Below are positions 33,274 to 41,325 of a stretch of DNA of 64,000 bases, piece by piece. The stretch lies in contig NZ_FMZU01000020.1 in the NCBI RefSeq assembly GCF_900101545.1, positions 62,001 to 126,000 of the forward strand, in the 5' to 3' direction. A model generated the notes under the pieces. That model was not told the DNA's origin. It saw nothing but the letters and a program-made list of their open reading frames with translations, and did no database searches. This stretch comes from Variovorax sp. CF079. GTDB lineage: Bacteria > Pseudomonadota > Gammaproteobacteria > Burkholderiales > Burkholderiaceae_C. Within the stretch, counting starts at the first letter, position 1, and each line of letters starts with the position of its first letter. Both the position numbers and the translations under genes were made by a program.

Positions 33274-34631
33274 CCGAAGCCACCGTGCGCGCGCTGGCAG
33301 CCGGCTCGACCGTGTGCGCCTACGCGGGCCTGTGCCTCGCGGTGTACTGGCGCGAACGCCGACGCAATCAGGTCCTGGCACGCGCTGCCGCAGCGCTCGC
33401 GGGGGATGGCGCCGAGGAGACCGCGTTGGTGCTGTACGCAAGCCAGACCGGCCAGGCCGAAGCCATCGCCTGGCAGACCGCAGCCTGGCTGCGTGCGGCA
33501 GGGACCCCGGTCCGCGTCATGTCGCTCAACGAAGCCGATACGAAGACCTTGCGTGGCGCAAGCTCTGCGCTCTTCATCGCCAGCACTTACGGTGAAGGCG
33601 ACGCACCCGACGGCGCCAGCGTGTTCGCCGAGCAGGTGATGGGCAGCACTGCCGACTTCTCCTCGTTGCGCTACGCCGTGCTCGCATTGGGTGACCGCCA
33701 GTACGCAAGCTTCTGCGGCTTCGGCCGCGCGCTCGACGAATGGCTTCACTCGGCCGGCGCCACACGCACATTCGAACGCCTTGAAGTCGACAATACCGAC
33801 CCGGCCAGCCTCGCCGTCTGGCGAGCCCGATGCGGCGGCGACGCAGTTGCGCAGGCGGAAGACAGCAGCGCAAGGACCATGCCCTGGCGTCTCGCAGCGC
33901 GCGAGCGCTTGAATGCGGGCAGCGCCGGCGCGCCGGTGTACCACCTGGCGTTCGTGGCGCCGGCGGGAACTGCAGCACAGTGGGAGTCCGGAGACGTGGC
34001 GCAGATCACCATCGCCAGCGATCCAGGTCGACCGCGCGACTATTCGATCTCCTCGATTCAAACCGACGGAGAACTCCAGTTGCTGGTGCGCCAGGAACAG
34101 CACCCCGACGGGACTCTGGGTGCCGCATCGGGCCTGCTGACCTCGACATTGGCCATCGGTGACACGGTCGCGCTGCGCCTGCGGCCCCACCGCAATTTCC
34201 GCCTCGAAGGCAATGCGCAGCGGCCGCTGATTCTCATCGGCAACGGCACCGGGCTGGCCGGCCTGCGCAGCCATCTGCGAGCCCGTGCCGCCGCCCGCCA
34301 GCACGACAACTGGCTGGTGTTCGGGGAGCGCAATGTGCGGCATGACTTTCTCTACCGCGCCGAAATCGAAGCTTGGAACGCCGCAGGCGTTCTGCGCCGG
34401 CTCGACATGGTCTTTTCGCGCGATCAGCCCGACCGGCTCTATGTCCAGCACCGCTTGCTGCAGGCTTGCGAGGAAGTGCTCTCGTGGATCGGTCGCGGTG
34501 CAGCCGTGTATGTGTGCGGCAGCCTGCAGGGAATGGCCTCCGGCGTCGACGCGGCATTGCGCCAGATCGCCGGTGAAGCCCTGGTGCGTGAACTCACGGC
34601 CACCGGCCGCTATAGACGCGACGTCTATTGA
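33270..34631 (+). CDS. membrane-anchored flavodoxin/FAD reductase (sulfite reductase flavoprotein-like)
   Basis: A 453-aa diflavin reductase. One N-terminal membrane anchor (about residues 8-26), then a flavodoxin domain with FMN loop YASQTGQAEAIA and STYGEGDAPDG, and a ferredoxin-reductase-like C-terminal half with RPRDYSISS (FAD), GNGTGLAGLRSHL (NADPH) and YVCGSLQGMASGVD. Residues are those of CysJ/P450-reductase types. It probably feeds electrons from cytosolic NAD(P)H to the PepSY protein and on to the periplasmic FMN protein. Its ATG overlaps the apbE stop. Confidence 0.9.
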   Translation: MTEATVRALAAGSTVCAYAGLCLAVYWRERRRNQVLARAAAALAGDGAEETALVLYASQTGQAEAIAWQTAAWLRAAGTPVRVMSLNEADTKTLRGASSALFIASTYGEGDAPDGASVFAEQVMGSTADFSSLRYAVLALGDRQYASFCGFGRALDEWLHSAGATRTFERLEVDNTDPASLAVWRARCGGDAVAQAEDSSARTMPWRLAARERLNAGSAGAPVYHLAFVAPAGTAAQWESGDVAQITIASDPGRPRDYSISSIQTDGELQLLVRQEQHPDGTLGAASGLLTSTLAIGDTVALRLRPHRNFRLEGNAQRPLILIGNGTGLAGLRSHLRARAAARQHDNWLVFGERNVRHDFLYRAEIEAWNAAGVLRRLDMVFSRDQPDRLYVQHRLLQACEEVLSWIGRGAAVYVCGSLQGMASGVDAALRQIAGEALVRELTATGRYRRDVY

Positions 34632-34702
34632 CTTTGGCGCCTGCACGCCGCGCCAGTTGCCAACTGGCAACAAACACAGCGGAACTTAGTCTCAATTTTG
34701 GA

Positions 34703-34741
34703 AATACGTAATCAAACGTATTGAGATTGATTATCATTCGC
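34703..34741 (+). promoter_or_regulatory. palindrome and Fur-like box upstream of the siderophore receptor
   Basis: AATACGT (34703-34709) and ACGTATT (34716-34722) form a 7-bp dyad, immediately followed by GAGATTGATTATCATTCGC (34723-34741), which matches 14 of 19 positions of the Fur consensus. It lies about 117 bp before the receptor start. Confidence 0.6.
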
Positions 34742-34857
34742 TTCGAGTTCGCGCAGCCGCAACTCAGCTCACCCAGCCAATCCCGCCGCCTCTTGGAGGA
34801 GCGCGCTCGGACCCGCCAGTCGAGTTCTCACATGCCGTCCTTCCCGGAGAACCCTTC

Positions 34858-37146
34858 ATGGCCTACATCAAGAGCCGCAAGCACGCCGTCGGGCGTGCAC
34901 CGTCACCCCAGTTGACTGGCGCAGCAGCCGCAACCCTGATCGCGATATCGATGCCCGTAGCGGCGCAGACCAGCACGGCGAACACGTTGCGCGAAGTCAA
35001 GATCGAAGCGACGGCCGATGGCTACAAGCCCGAAACGTCTTCATCGCCCAAGTTCACCCAGCCCCTGGTGGATACGCCCCAAACCATCACCGTCATCAAG
35101 AAAGAGGTCCTGCAGGACCAGGGCGCGACGACGCTGACCGAGGCGCTGCGCAATACGCCCGGCATTACCTTCCAGATGGGGGAAAACGGCAACACGTCCA
35201 CAGGCGACGCCGTGTTCATGCGCGGCTTCGACACCTCGGGCAGCATCTTCGTCGACGGCATCCGCGACGTGGGCACCGTCTCGCGCGACATGTTCAATAT
35301 CGAGCAGGTCGAGGTCGTCAAAGGCCCGGCGGGCGCCGACATTGGCCGCGGATCGCCGACCGGCTACATCAATCTCGTATCCAAAGTACCCACCGCCGAG
35401 AACTTCTTCGCCGGCAGCGTGAGCCTGGGCTCCGCCAGCCAGAAGCGGGCGACGGTCGACCTCAACCGGGCGCTGAACGAAACTGGTTCCGTGGCATTTC
35501 GTCTGAATGCCATGGTGCAGGACGGCGGCGTGCCGGGACGGGACCTGGTCCAAAACAATCGATCGGGCATCGCGCCCTCGCTCGCCATCGGCCTCGGTAC
35601 GCCGACGCGCATCTACCTGTCCTATCTGCACATGGATCAGAAGAATCGCCCTGACGGCGGTATTCCAGTGGTCGGCCTCGAAGGCTACTACCTTGCCGAT
35701 CTGGCGCGCATCGGCGGCAACGGGCCCCGGGTCGACACCAACAACTACTACGGCTTTCTGTCGGACCATGACGACGTGAAGGCCGACATGTTCACGGCGC
35801 GCATCGAACACGATATTGCGCCCGGCGTGACCATCCGCAACATCTCCCGCTGGGGCCGCACCAAGCAGGACCTGGTACTCACGGGTGTGTTCAGCAACGG
35901 GCTGCTCGTCCCGAACGTGTTCAATCCGCTCGGCTGGTCGGTGCGCACGACGCCGCAGGGCAAGCTTCAAGACAACGAGATCTTTGCGAACCAGACGAAC
36001 ATCACGGCGGACCTGACCCTGGGCGGCTTGAAGCACTCCATCAGCGCCGGCGTCGAATTGGGCCGCGAAGAGCAGGACAACACCGCCGTGGCGGCCCAGA
36101 TCAACGCGCTCAACGGCGTGCGCTCGGGCACTTCGTTCCTTGCCTACAACAACCTCTACGCCCCCAACGTCAACCGCGCCTTCGTTCCGGTGCTGCCGAC
36201 CGGCGCCAGCACGGCCGGCAAGACGACCACGGCCGCGCTGTACGCTTTCGACACCATCAAGCTCAACGAGCAATGGCTGATCAACGGCGGTCTCCGCTAC
36301 GAGCACTACAAGAGCGACTTTTCCGGCCTGGACGCACCTGCAGCCAACGGGACGCAACTCGCAACACGGCTCGGTAAATCCGACAACCTTCTCACAGGCA
36401 AGGTAGGCGTGGTGTTCAAGCCGACCCCCAACGGCAGCATCTATGCCGCCTACGCCACGTCCGCGAAACCGCCAGGCTCCGACTTCGCGCTGTCGGGCAC
36501 GGCCACCAACATCAACAATCCGAACCTCGATCCGCAGAAGGCGAAGACCGCCGAGGTCGGCACCAAGTGGGATCTGCTCGACAAGCGCCTCGCGGTGACC
36601 GGCGCACTGTTCCGGACAACCAACGAGAACGAACAGGTTCAGATCGATACCTTCGGCAACACCGAGCAATACGGCAAGACGCGCGTGCAAGGCGTGGAAC
36701 TGAGCGCCATCGGGCAGATCACGCCTGCATGGCAGGTCATTGCAGGCATTGCCAGCATCGACACCGAGATCCTGGAAGGTTCGCGGACAAGCACCACGCA
36801 GAACGGCGCGCAAATTCGCTTCTCGCCGAAGCTCACGGCCACGCTTTGGACGACCTACAAGTTTCCCATGGGCCTGATCGTCGGCGCAGGCGCACGTTAC
36901 GTCGACACGCAGGCGCGGGCGACGTCGAACGCGGCGCTGACACCGACCACCTTCTTCCCGACCATTCCGAGCTATACGGTCTTCGACGCGATGATCGGCT
37001 ACGAAATCAACAAGAACGTGGCGATCCAGCTCAACCTGTACAACCTGACGGACAAGTTCTATCTGGCACGGGTGAACAACGCAGGGAACCGGCTGACGGT
37101 GGGGACGCCGCGCTCCGCGACGTTGACCGCCAACTTCAAGTTCTGA
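34858..37146 (+). CDS. TonB-dependent siderophore receptor (catecholate / Fiu-like)
   Basis: A 762-aa outer-membrane receptor. N-terminal signal peptide (to about A36), a TonB-box-like ITVIKK region with plug (DTPQTITVIKKEVLQDQGATTLTEALRNTPGI to KGPAGADIGRGSPTGYINLVSK, about 70-180), and a 22-strand barrel ending in the terminal aromatic NFKF. The plug pattern (VFMRGFDTSGSIFVDGIRD) resembles Fiu/CirA-like catecholate receptors. Followed by a terminator and a PiuC-type hydroxylase. Ligand not deduced. Confidence 0.93.
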   Translation: MAYIKSRKHAVGRAPSPQLTGAAAATLIAISMPVAAQTSTANTLREVKIEATADGYKPETSSSPKFTQPLVDTPQTITVIKKEVLQDQGATTLTEALRNTPGITFQMGENGNTSTGDAVFMRGFDTSGSIFVDGIRDVGTVSRDMFNIEQVEVVKGPAGADIGRGSPTGYINLVSKVPTAENFFAGSVSLGSASQKRATVDLNRALNETGSVAFRLNAMVQDGGVPGRDLVQNNRSGIAPSLAIGLGTPTRIYLSYLHMDQKNRPDGGIPVVGLEGYYLADLARIGGNGPRVDTNNYYGFLSDHDDVKADMFTARIEHDIAPGVTIRNISRWGRTKQDLVLTGVFSNGLLVPNVFNPLGWSVRTTPQGKLQDNEIFANQTNITADLTLGGLKHSISAGVELGREEQDNTAVAAQINALNGVRSGTSFLAYNNLYAPNVNRAFVPVLPTGASTAGKTTTAALYAFDTIKLNEQWLINGGLRYEHYKSDFSGLDAPAANGTQLATRLGKSDNLLTGKVGVVFKPTPNGSIYAAYATSAKPPGSDFALSGTATNINNPNLDPQKAKTAEVGTKWDLLDKRLAVTGALFRTTNENEQVQIDTFGNTEQYGKTRVQGVELSAIGQITPAWQVIAGIASIDTEILEGSRTSTTQNGAQIRFSPKLTATLWTTYKFPMGLIVGAGARYVDTQARATSNAALTPTTFFPTIPSYTVFDAMIGYEINKNVAIQLNLYNLTDKFYLARVNNAGNRLTVGTPRSATLTANFKF

Positions 37147-37186
37147 CACGCCCCGGCATCCCACTCTCGAGGACTGCGAAACTCGC

Positions 37187-37215
37187 AGCCCCAGTCGTCG
37201 CGCTGGGGCTTTTTT
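37187..37215 (+). terminator. rho-independent terminator after the receptor gene
   Basis: AGCCCCAG (37187-37194) and CTGGGGCT (37203-37210) with T5 behind. Its T-tract ends directly before an ATG at 37217, which is why the downstream start at 37232 is preferred for the next gene. Confidence 0.88.
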
Positions 37216-37231
37216 CATGGAGATCTTGCAA

Positions 37232-37912
37232 ATGATGTTGCATGTGCCCGATGTCCTGACGCGGGATCAGGTGCGCGAAATGCGAGCAACGCTCGACACG
37301 ACCGATTGGGTGGACGGCAGGGAAACCGTCGGGGAACAGGGCGCCAGGGTCAAGCGGAATCGTCAGCTGCCCGAGTTCTCCCCAGTGACCCGTGCGCTGG
37401 GCAGCACCATCCTGGCCGCGTTGGCCAAGAATGCCCTGCTCTTTTCCGCCGCGTTGCCGCTCCGGTTCGTGCCGCCGCTGTTCAATCGCTACGAAGGCGG
37501 CGAACACTACGGACTGCATGTGGACGGATCGGTACGCTCCGTGCCCGGCACCGGCGAGCAATTGCGCACCGATCTGTCGTGCACCCTGTTCCTGTCCGAG
37601 CCCGAGGACTACGAAGGGGGCGAACTGGAAGTCGTGGACACCTACGGCACCCACGAAGTCAAGCTGCCGGCCGGTGATCTGATCCTCTACCCCTCGAGCA
37701 GCCTGCACCGCGTGCATCCCGTGACGCAGGGCGTGCGCATCTGCTCCTTTTTCTGGTTGCAGAGCATGGTGCGCGACGACCGGCAGCGGGCCATGCTGTT
37801 CGAACTCGACCAAACCATCATCAAGTTGCGCGCCCGGCTCGGCGAGTCGGAGGAGACGGTCGCCCTGACCGGCCACTATCACAACCTGCTGCGCATGTGG
37901 TCCGAGGTCTAG
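37232..37912 (+). CDS. piuC: PKHD-type Fe(II)/2-oxoglutarate-dependent hydroxylase (PiuC/YbiX)
   Basis: A 226-aa PKHD-type dioxygenase, a family that accompanies siderophore receptors and may act on the iron ligand. The HxD motif is H96-G/V..D98 (HYGLHVDGS), the distal His is in LHRVHP (H159 or H162), and R169 binds 2-oxoglutarate. Start MMLHVPDVLT at 37232 is chosen: GGAG lies 9 nt upstream, whereas the ATG at 37217 abuts a terminator with no binding site. Its expression depends on read-through or an internal promoter. Confidence 0.9.
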   Translation: MMLHVPDVLTRDQVREMRATLDTTDWVDGRETVGEQGARVKRNRQLPEFSPVTRALGSTILAALAKNALLFSAALPLRFVPPLFNRYEGGEHYGLHVDGSVRSVPGTGEQLRTDLSCTLFLSEPEDYEGGELEVVDTYGTHEVKLPAGDLILYPSSSLHRVHPVTQGVRICSFFWLQSMVRDDRQRAMLFELDQTIIKLRARLGESEETVALTGHYHNLLRMWSEV

Positions 37913-37944
37913 GGGCCAGCTATCGAAGGGCTTGGCCCCAGAGC

Positions 37945-37985
37945 TGCAATAGTTATTGCAAATGCGAGGAATTCGTATTTATAAT
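37945..37985 (+). promoter_or_regulatory. promoter of bfd with palindrome over the -35
   Basis: -35 TTGCAA (37956-37961), 18-nt spacer, and consensus -10 TATAAT (37980-37985). The dyad TGCAATA-GT-TATTGCA (37945-37960) overlaps the -35, and a weaker AAATGCGA/TCGTATTT dyad lies in the spacer. Regulator unknown; iron control is plausible for the gene. Confidence 0.62.
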
Positions 37986-38027
37986 CGAGCCTTCTACAAA
38001 CAGCCAGCCAACCGCCGCCTCACCGCC

Positions 38028-38300
38028 ATGATCGTTTGCGTATGTCGCCGAGTGTCAGACCGCGAAATCGCACGCCATGTGCGCGCCGGCATGACCTTCG
38101 ACGAAGTGCAGTTTGAGCTCGGCGTGGCCACCCAGTGCGGCCAGTGCGAAGGCTGCGCGCGCGACGTGGTCGCGCAATGCAGCGCTTCCCATCCGGTTGC
38201 CGCACTCAACCGCGAATCGGAACCGAGGTCGATCCAGCTTGCCAATTCCATCACGGAAAGCAGGGCATGGAACTCTTCTCGGCACTCGGCGGCAGCCTGA
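38028..38300 (+). CDS. bfd: bacterioferritin-associated ferredoxin (Bfd)
   Basis: A 90-aa [2Fe-2S] protein that releases iron from bacterioferritin. Cluster cysteines C4 and C6 (MIVCVC) and C37 and C40 (QCGQC) match the Bfd pattern; an extra C43 is present. The last 35 residues (after about 55) are outside the conserved core and overlap a small ORF in another frame. Its partner bfr is 8 kb upstream at the start of the iron island. Confidence 0.92.
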   Translation: MIVCVCRRVSDREIARHVRAGMTFDEVQFELGVATQCGQCEGCARDVVAQCSASHPVAALNRESEPRSIQLANSITESRAWNSSRHSAAA

Positions 38301-38341
38301 TCCTCGTCACCGGCTCGGTCTGGTGGATTCTTCGCAAGTAA
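38267..38341 (+). CDS. possible small membrane protein (24 aa)
   Basis: An ATG-initiated 24-codon ORF that overlaps the end of bfd in another frame. It encodes one hydrophobic helix (FSALGGSLILVTGSVWWIL, residues 4-22) ending in Arg-Lys, like many small regulatory membrane peptides. GGAAAG lies 6 nt upstream. It is directly before tonB. No homologue is known to me; it may be chance, so this is a candidate only. Confidence 0.4.
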   Translation: MELFSALGGSLILVTGSVWWILRK

Positions 38342-38399
38342 CTGGCGGTTCCGCTGCACCCGGGCACCTTTCGCAAGGGCCGGCACTCCATAGTTGATC

Positions 38400-39104
38400 G
38401 TGTCTGACCGCTTTTCCTCGTCTCCTCCCTCCGTTCTAGGCCTGTCACGCAACGCCGTCATCGCAGGCGGCGTGGTGCTTTTTCACGTCGCTGCCCTGTG
38501 GGCGCTGCAGAGCGGCCTGCTCCGCCGCGCCGCCGAGGTGGTCATCCCGGTGGAAATCCTGAGCGAGTTCATTGAGCCGCCCAAGCCGGCAGAACCGCCG
38601 CCCCCGCCACCCGAACCGCCCAAGCGGGAAGTGACGAAAACGCCTCCGCCGCCGCGGCCGCAGGCGATACGCGAGCCGAAGCCCACGCCAGCGCCGAATG
38701 CGCCCACGGGGAGCATCGAGCCGCCGCCCCCACCCGCGCCCATTGCGCCGCCCGCCCCCGCAGAGCCGCCGGCTCCTCCTGCCTCGCCACCCGCACCGCC
38801 GGCGCCCAAGCTCGTCGAAATCAGCCAGGGCCAGACGCAATACATCCGCGAACCTCGCATCACCTACCCGGCGATGAGCAAGCGATTGGGCGAGACCGGC
38901 ACGGTGGTCGTGGCGGTCTATTTCAACAGCGCGGGCCTTCCCAAGCGCGCCGAGATTTTCAAGTCCAGCGGCTATGACCGGCTCGACCAGGCAGCGCGCG
39001 AGGCAGCCATGTCATCGCAGGTCACGCCGATCAGGCAGCCGGGCGCCGACGAGGCGACCGTCTACTTGTTGAAGGCGCCTTTCAATTTCACACTTTCCCA
39101 ATAG
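38400..39104 (+). CDS. tonB: TonB energy transducer
   Basis: A 234-aa periplasm-spanning TonB. N-terminal membrane anchor (about 18-38), a Pro/Glu/Lys-rich spacer (about 58-140) and a C-terminal domain (about 145-234) with YPAMSKRLGETGTVVVAV and KSSGYDRLDQAAREA. A GTG start at 38400 is preferred over TTG at 38394 but neither has a clear ribosome binding site. First of tonB-exbB-exbD, supplying energy to the receptor at 34858. Confidence 0.92.
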   Translation: MSDRFSSSPPSVLGLSRNAVIAGGVVLFHVAALWALQSGLLRRAAEVVIPVEILSEFIEPPKPAEPPPPPPEPPKREVTKTPPPPRPQAIREPKPTPAPNAPTGSIEPPPPPAPIAPPAPAEPPAPPASPPAPPAPKLVEISQGQTQYIREPRITYPAMSKRLGETGTVVVAVYFNSAGLPKRAEIFKSSGYDRLDQAAREAAMSSQVTPIRQPGADEATVYLLKAPFNFTLSQ

Positions 39105-39120
39105 TCCCGGAGCAGTAGTT

Positions 39121-39834
39121 ATGGATTCCCAATTTGGCCTGATGAACGTATGGGCGCAGGGCGACTTCGTCACCAAAGCCGTCGCCTTGCTGCTGATCGG
39201 CATGTCGCTCGCCTCGTGGATCGTGATCCTGATCAAGGCGCTGGACGTCATCAAGTACAAGCGCCTCGCGAAGCACTCGCAGGACTTCTGGCACAGCGAA
39301 GACTTCGCCACCGCGCTCAACAAGCTCGGCAAGGACGACAGCAACCCGTTCCGCGCCCTCGCCCTGGAAGGCCGTGAAGCCGCGGCGCATCATCGCAACA
39401 CCAAGGCCCATCTGCACGATGCGCTCGACGTGAGCGACTGGATCACACGCGCATTGCGCAACGGCATCGATGAATTCACCGCGCGCCTGCAGACTGGTCT
39501 GGCCGTCCTGGCCTCGGTCGGTTCGACGGCCCCGTTCATCGGCTTGTTCGGCACGGTCTGGGGCATCTACCACGCCTTGATGAGCATCAGCTCGGCCGGC
39601 CAGGCCACCATCGACAAGGTGGCCGGCCCGATCGGCGAAGCGCTGATCATGACGGCACTCGGCCTGGCGGTCGCCATTCCCGCGGTGCTGGGCTACAACG
39701 CGCTGGTGCGCGGCAACAAGTTCGTGCTGACCAAGCTCAACAGCTTTGCGCATGACCTCCATGCCTACTTCGTGACGGGCGCACGCGTCCAGAGCGGCGT
39801 CGAAGCCATCGTCGTCCCGCTCAAGAAAGGCTGA
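39121..39834 (+). CDS. exbB: ExbB/MotA/TolQ-family proton channel
   Basis: A 237-aa inner-membrane protein with three helices (about 18-40, 130-152, 178-200) and the family signature GLAVLASVGSTAPFIGLFGTVWGI. Partners ExbD in the TonB motor. 16 nt after tonB; GGAG precedes the ATG. Confidence 0.96.
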   Translation: MDSQFGLMNVWAQGDFVTKAVALLLIGMSLASWIVILIKALDVIKYKRLAKHSQDFWHSEDFATALNKLGKDDSNPFRALALEGREAAAHHRNTKAHLHDALDVSDWITRALRNGIDEFTARLQTGLAVLASVGSTAPFIGLFGTVWGIYHALMSISSAGQATIDKVAGPIGEALIMTALGLAVAIPAVLGYNALVRGNKFVLTKLNSFAHDLHAYFVTGARVQSGVEAIVVPLKKG

Positions 39835-39839
39835 GCACC

Positions 39840-40253
39840 ATGGCTTTCGGAACCCAGGACGAACCCGATGAGGTGATGAACGAGATCAACATGACGCCGC
39901 TGGTCGACGTCATGCTGGTGCTCCTGATCATCTTCATCATCACCGTGCCGGTGATGAAGCATGCGGTGAACATCGACCTGCCCCGCGCGAGCAGCGAGCC
40001 GCAGCAGACCAAACCGCAGAACATCCTGTTCACCGTCGCCGCCGACGGCAGCTATTACTGGAACGAACAGAAGATCGACGACGCCGAGCTGAAGACACGG
40101 CTCGCGGCCGAAGCGGCCAAGGAACCGCAACCCGAGTTGCACATCCGCGGCGACAAGGCGGTGCGCTACGAGCGTGTTGCACAAGCGATGTCGGCGGCGC
40201 GCGAGACCGGCGTACGCAAGATCGGCTTCATCACGGAACCCGAGGCGAAGTAA
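39840..40253 (+). CDS. exbD: ExbD/TolR-family proton channel component
   Basis: A 137-aa protein with one TM helix (about 22-41) bearing the essential aspartate D23 (MTPLVDVMLVLLIIF) and a periplasmic TolR-like domain. Five nucleotides after exbB, so co-translated. Confidence 0.96.
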   Translation: MAFGTQDEPDEVMNEINMTPLVDVMLVLLIIFIITVPVMKHAVNIDLPRASSEPQQTKPQNILFTVAADGSYYWNEQKIDDAELKTRLAAEAAKEPQPELHIRGDKAVRYERVAQAMSAARETGVRKIGFITEPEAK

Positions 40254-40290
40254 AGCCTGCTTTGCAAGGCAAAAAGATCGATCGAGGCGA

Positions 40291-40318
40291 TTGACTTTTT
40301 ATTGCGAATCATTATCAT
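40291..40318 (+). promoter_or_regulatory. Fur-controlled promoter of hemP
   Basis: -35 TTGACT (40291-40296), 16-nt spacer, -10 TATCAT (40313-40318). A Fur-like box (40298-40316; 14 of 19 to consensus, with GAATCATTATC) covers the spacer and -10. Confidence 0.7.
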
Positions 40319-40348
40319 TCACGCATCGCTTCGACAAGGGGATTTCCA

Positions 40349-40561
40349 ATGCCAGCCACTCCCAACGCATTCACCGTCCTGAGCCATCCCTCGCTCGATC
40401 ATTCGGGCGGTGGCCGCGCCGCCGCCGAGGCGCCCCGCCCTGCTGCCCTTTTCGAAAGCACGGAGCTTCTCAAGGGCAGCAAGATCGTCGGGATCATGCA
40501 CAACGGCTCGCTCTATCGGCTGCAAGCCACCAAACTCGGCAAGCTGATCCTGACCAAATAG
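40349..40561 (+). CDS. hemP: hemin uptake protein HemP
   Basis: A 70-aa HemP/HmuP protein; the C-terminal ESTELLKGSKIVGIMHNGSLYRLQATKLGKLILTK is diagnostic. HmuP acts as an activator in heme-uptake regulation in related bacteria, though no heme receptor genes lie in this window. AAGGGG precedes ATG. Followed by two terminators. Confidence 0.93.
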   Translation: MPATPNAFTVLSHPSLDHSGGGRAAAEAPRPAALFESTELLKGSKIVGIMHNGSLYRLQATKLGKLILTK

Positions 40562-40598
40562 AGATCAGCCCGCCCCTCGCGCAAGTTTCATCGTGGGG

Positions 40599-40635
40599 CG
40601 ACTCGAGGAGATTCATCTCCGAAGGGTCGTTTTTT
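40599..40635 (+). terminator. terminator after hemP
   Basis: GGAGA-TTCA-TCTCC (40607-40620) inside an outer CGAC/GTCG pairing, followed by T6. Shorter and weaker than the next hairpin. Confidence 0.6.
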
Positions 40636-40691
40636 GCTAGCCAACGGTTCGCCGACTAGCCAAGCTTTTTTTCCACCTTGAATCCGAAAAG

Positions 40692-40725
40692 AAAACGCCG
40701 ACCCGAAAGTCGGCGTTTTTGTTTT
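40692..40725. terminator. bidirectional terminator between hemP and GlcG-like gene
   Basis: AAAACGCCGAC (40692-40702) and GTCGGCGTTTT (40709-40719) form an 11-bp stem with A/T-rich flanks on both sides, able to stop hemP and the convergent GlcG-like transcript. Confidence 0.88.
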
Positions 40726-40738
40726 GGAAGCCTGGCGA

Positions 40739-41146
40739 TCAGAGGCCGAGCGCGGCGATACCCGCCTTGGCGATCTGCGCGTCCTCGTTCGACTTGACGC
40801 CACTGACGCCGACCGCACCGATCACCTGGCCATCCTTGACGATCGGCACACCGCCTTCGAGCAGGCCTTGCACCCCAGGCGCCGTCAGAAACGAGGTGCG
40901 CCCACCGTTGATCATGTCCTCATAGATCCTGCTCTCTCGCCTTCCCATCGCGGCCGTGTGGGCCTTGGCAGGCGCAATGTGCGACGACAAGGCCGCTGCC
41001 CCATCGAGCCGCTGCAGCCAGAGCAAATTGCCGGCGTCGTCGGCGATGGCGATGGTCACGGCCCAGTTGTTCTTGAGCGCTTCGGCTTCGGCCGCGGCGG
41101 CAATGGCCTTGACATCGGCGAGTTCGAGAAAGGACTTGGTCTTCAT
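40739..41146 (-). CDS. GlcG/HbpS-like heme-binding family protein
   Basis: A 135-aa GlcG/DUF336 protein with the family pattern WAVTIAIADDAGNLLWLQRLDGA, KAHTAAM and GGVPIVKDGQVIGAVGVSG. HbpS binds heme, other members accompany glycolate or glycerol metabolism; the function here is unknown. It lies beside the iron island and is convergent with hemP. Confidence 0.88.
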   Translation of the reverse strand: MKTKSFLELADVKAIAAAAEAEALKNNWAVTIAIADDAGNLLWLQRLDGAAALSSHIAPAKAHTAAMGRRESRIYEDMINGGRTSFLTAPGVQGLLEGGVPIVKDGQVIGAVGVSGVKSNEDAQIAKAGIAALGL

Positions 41147-41325
41147 GGTCTTGCAAAAAGTGAACTAAGCCCTGAAGCATAGCGCCCGCACCTGCATGAG
41201 CCCTTACGGATGGCAGAAAGCGCTTTAGGGACATCCGGATGCGGGTTTTTGTCGTGGCCGGCTCTTGCGGCCACCTAGAATGGGCCCCAACTGCAGCGTT
41301 GCAGCGAACATCAGGAGTTTCAGCA

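Noticed and set aside
38580..38820. Repetitive CCGCCC-type stretch resembling a tandem repeat
   Set aside because: It is the codon pattern of the proline-rich spacer of TonB, not an independent repeat.
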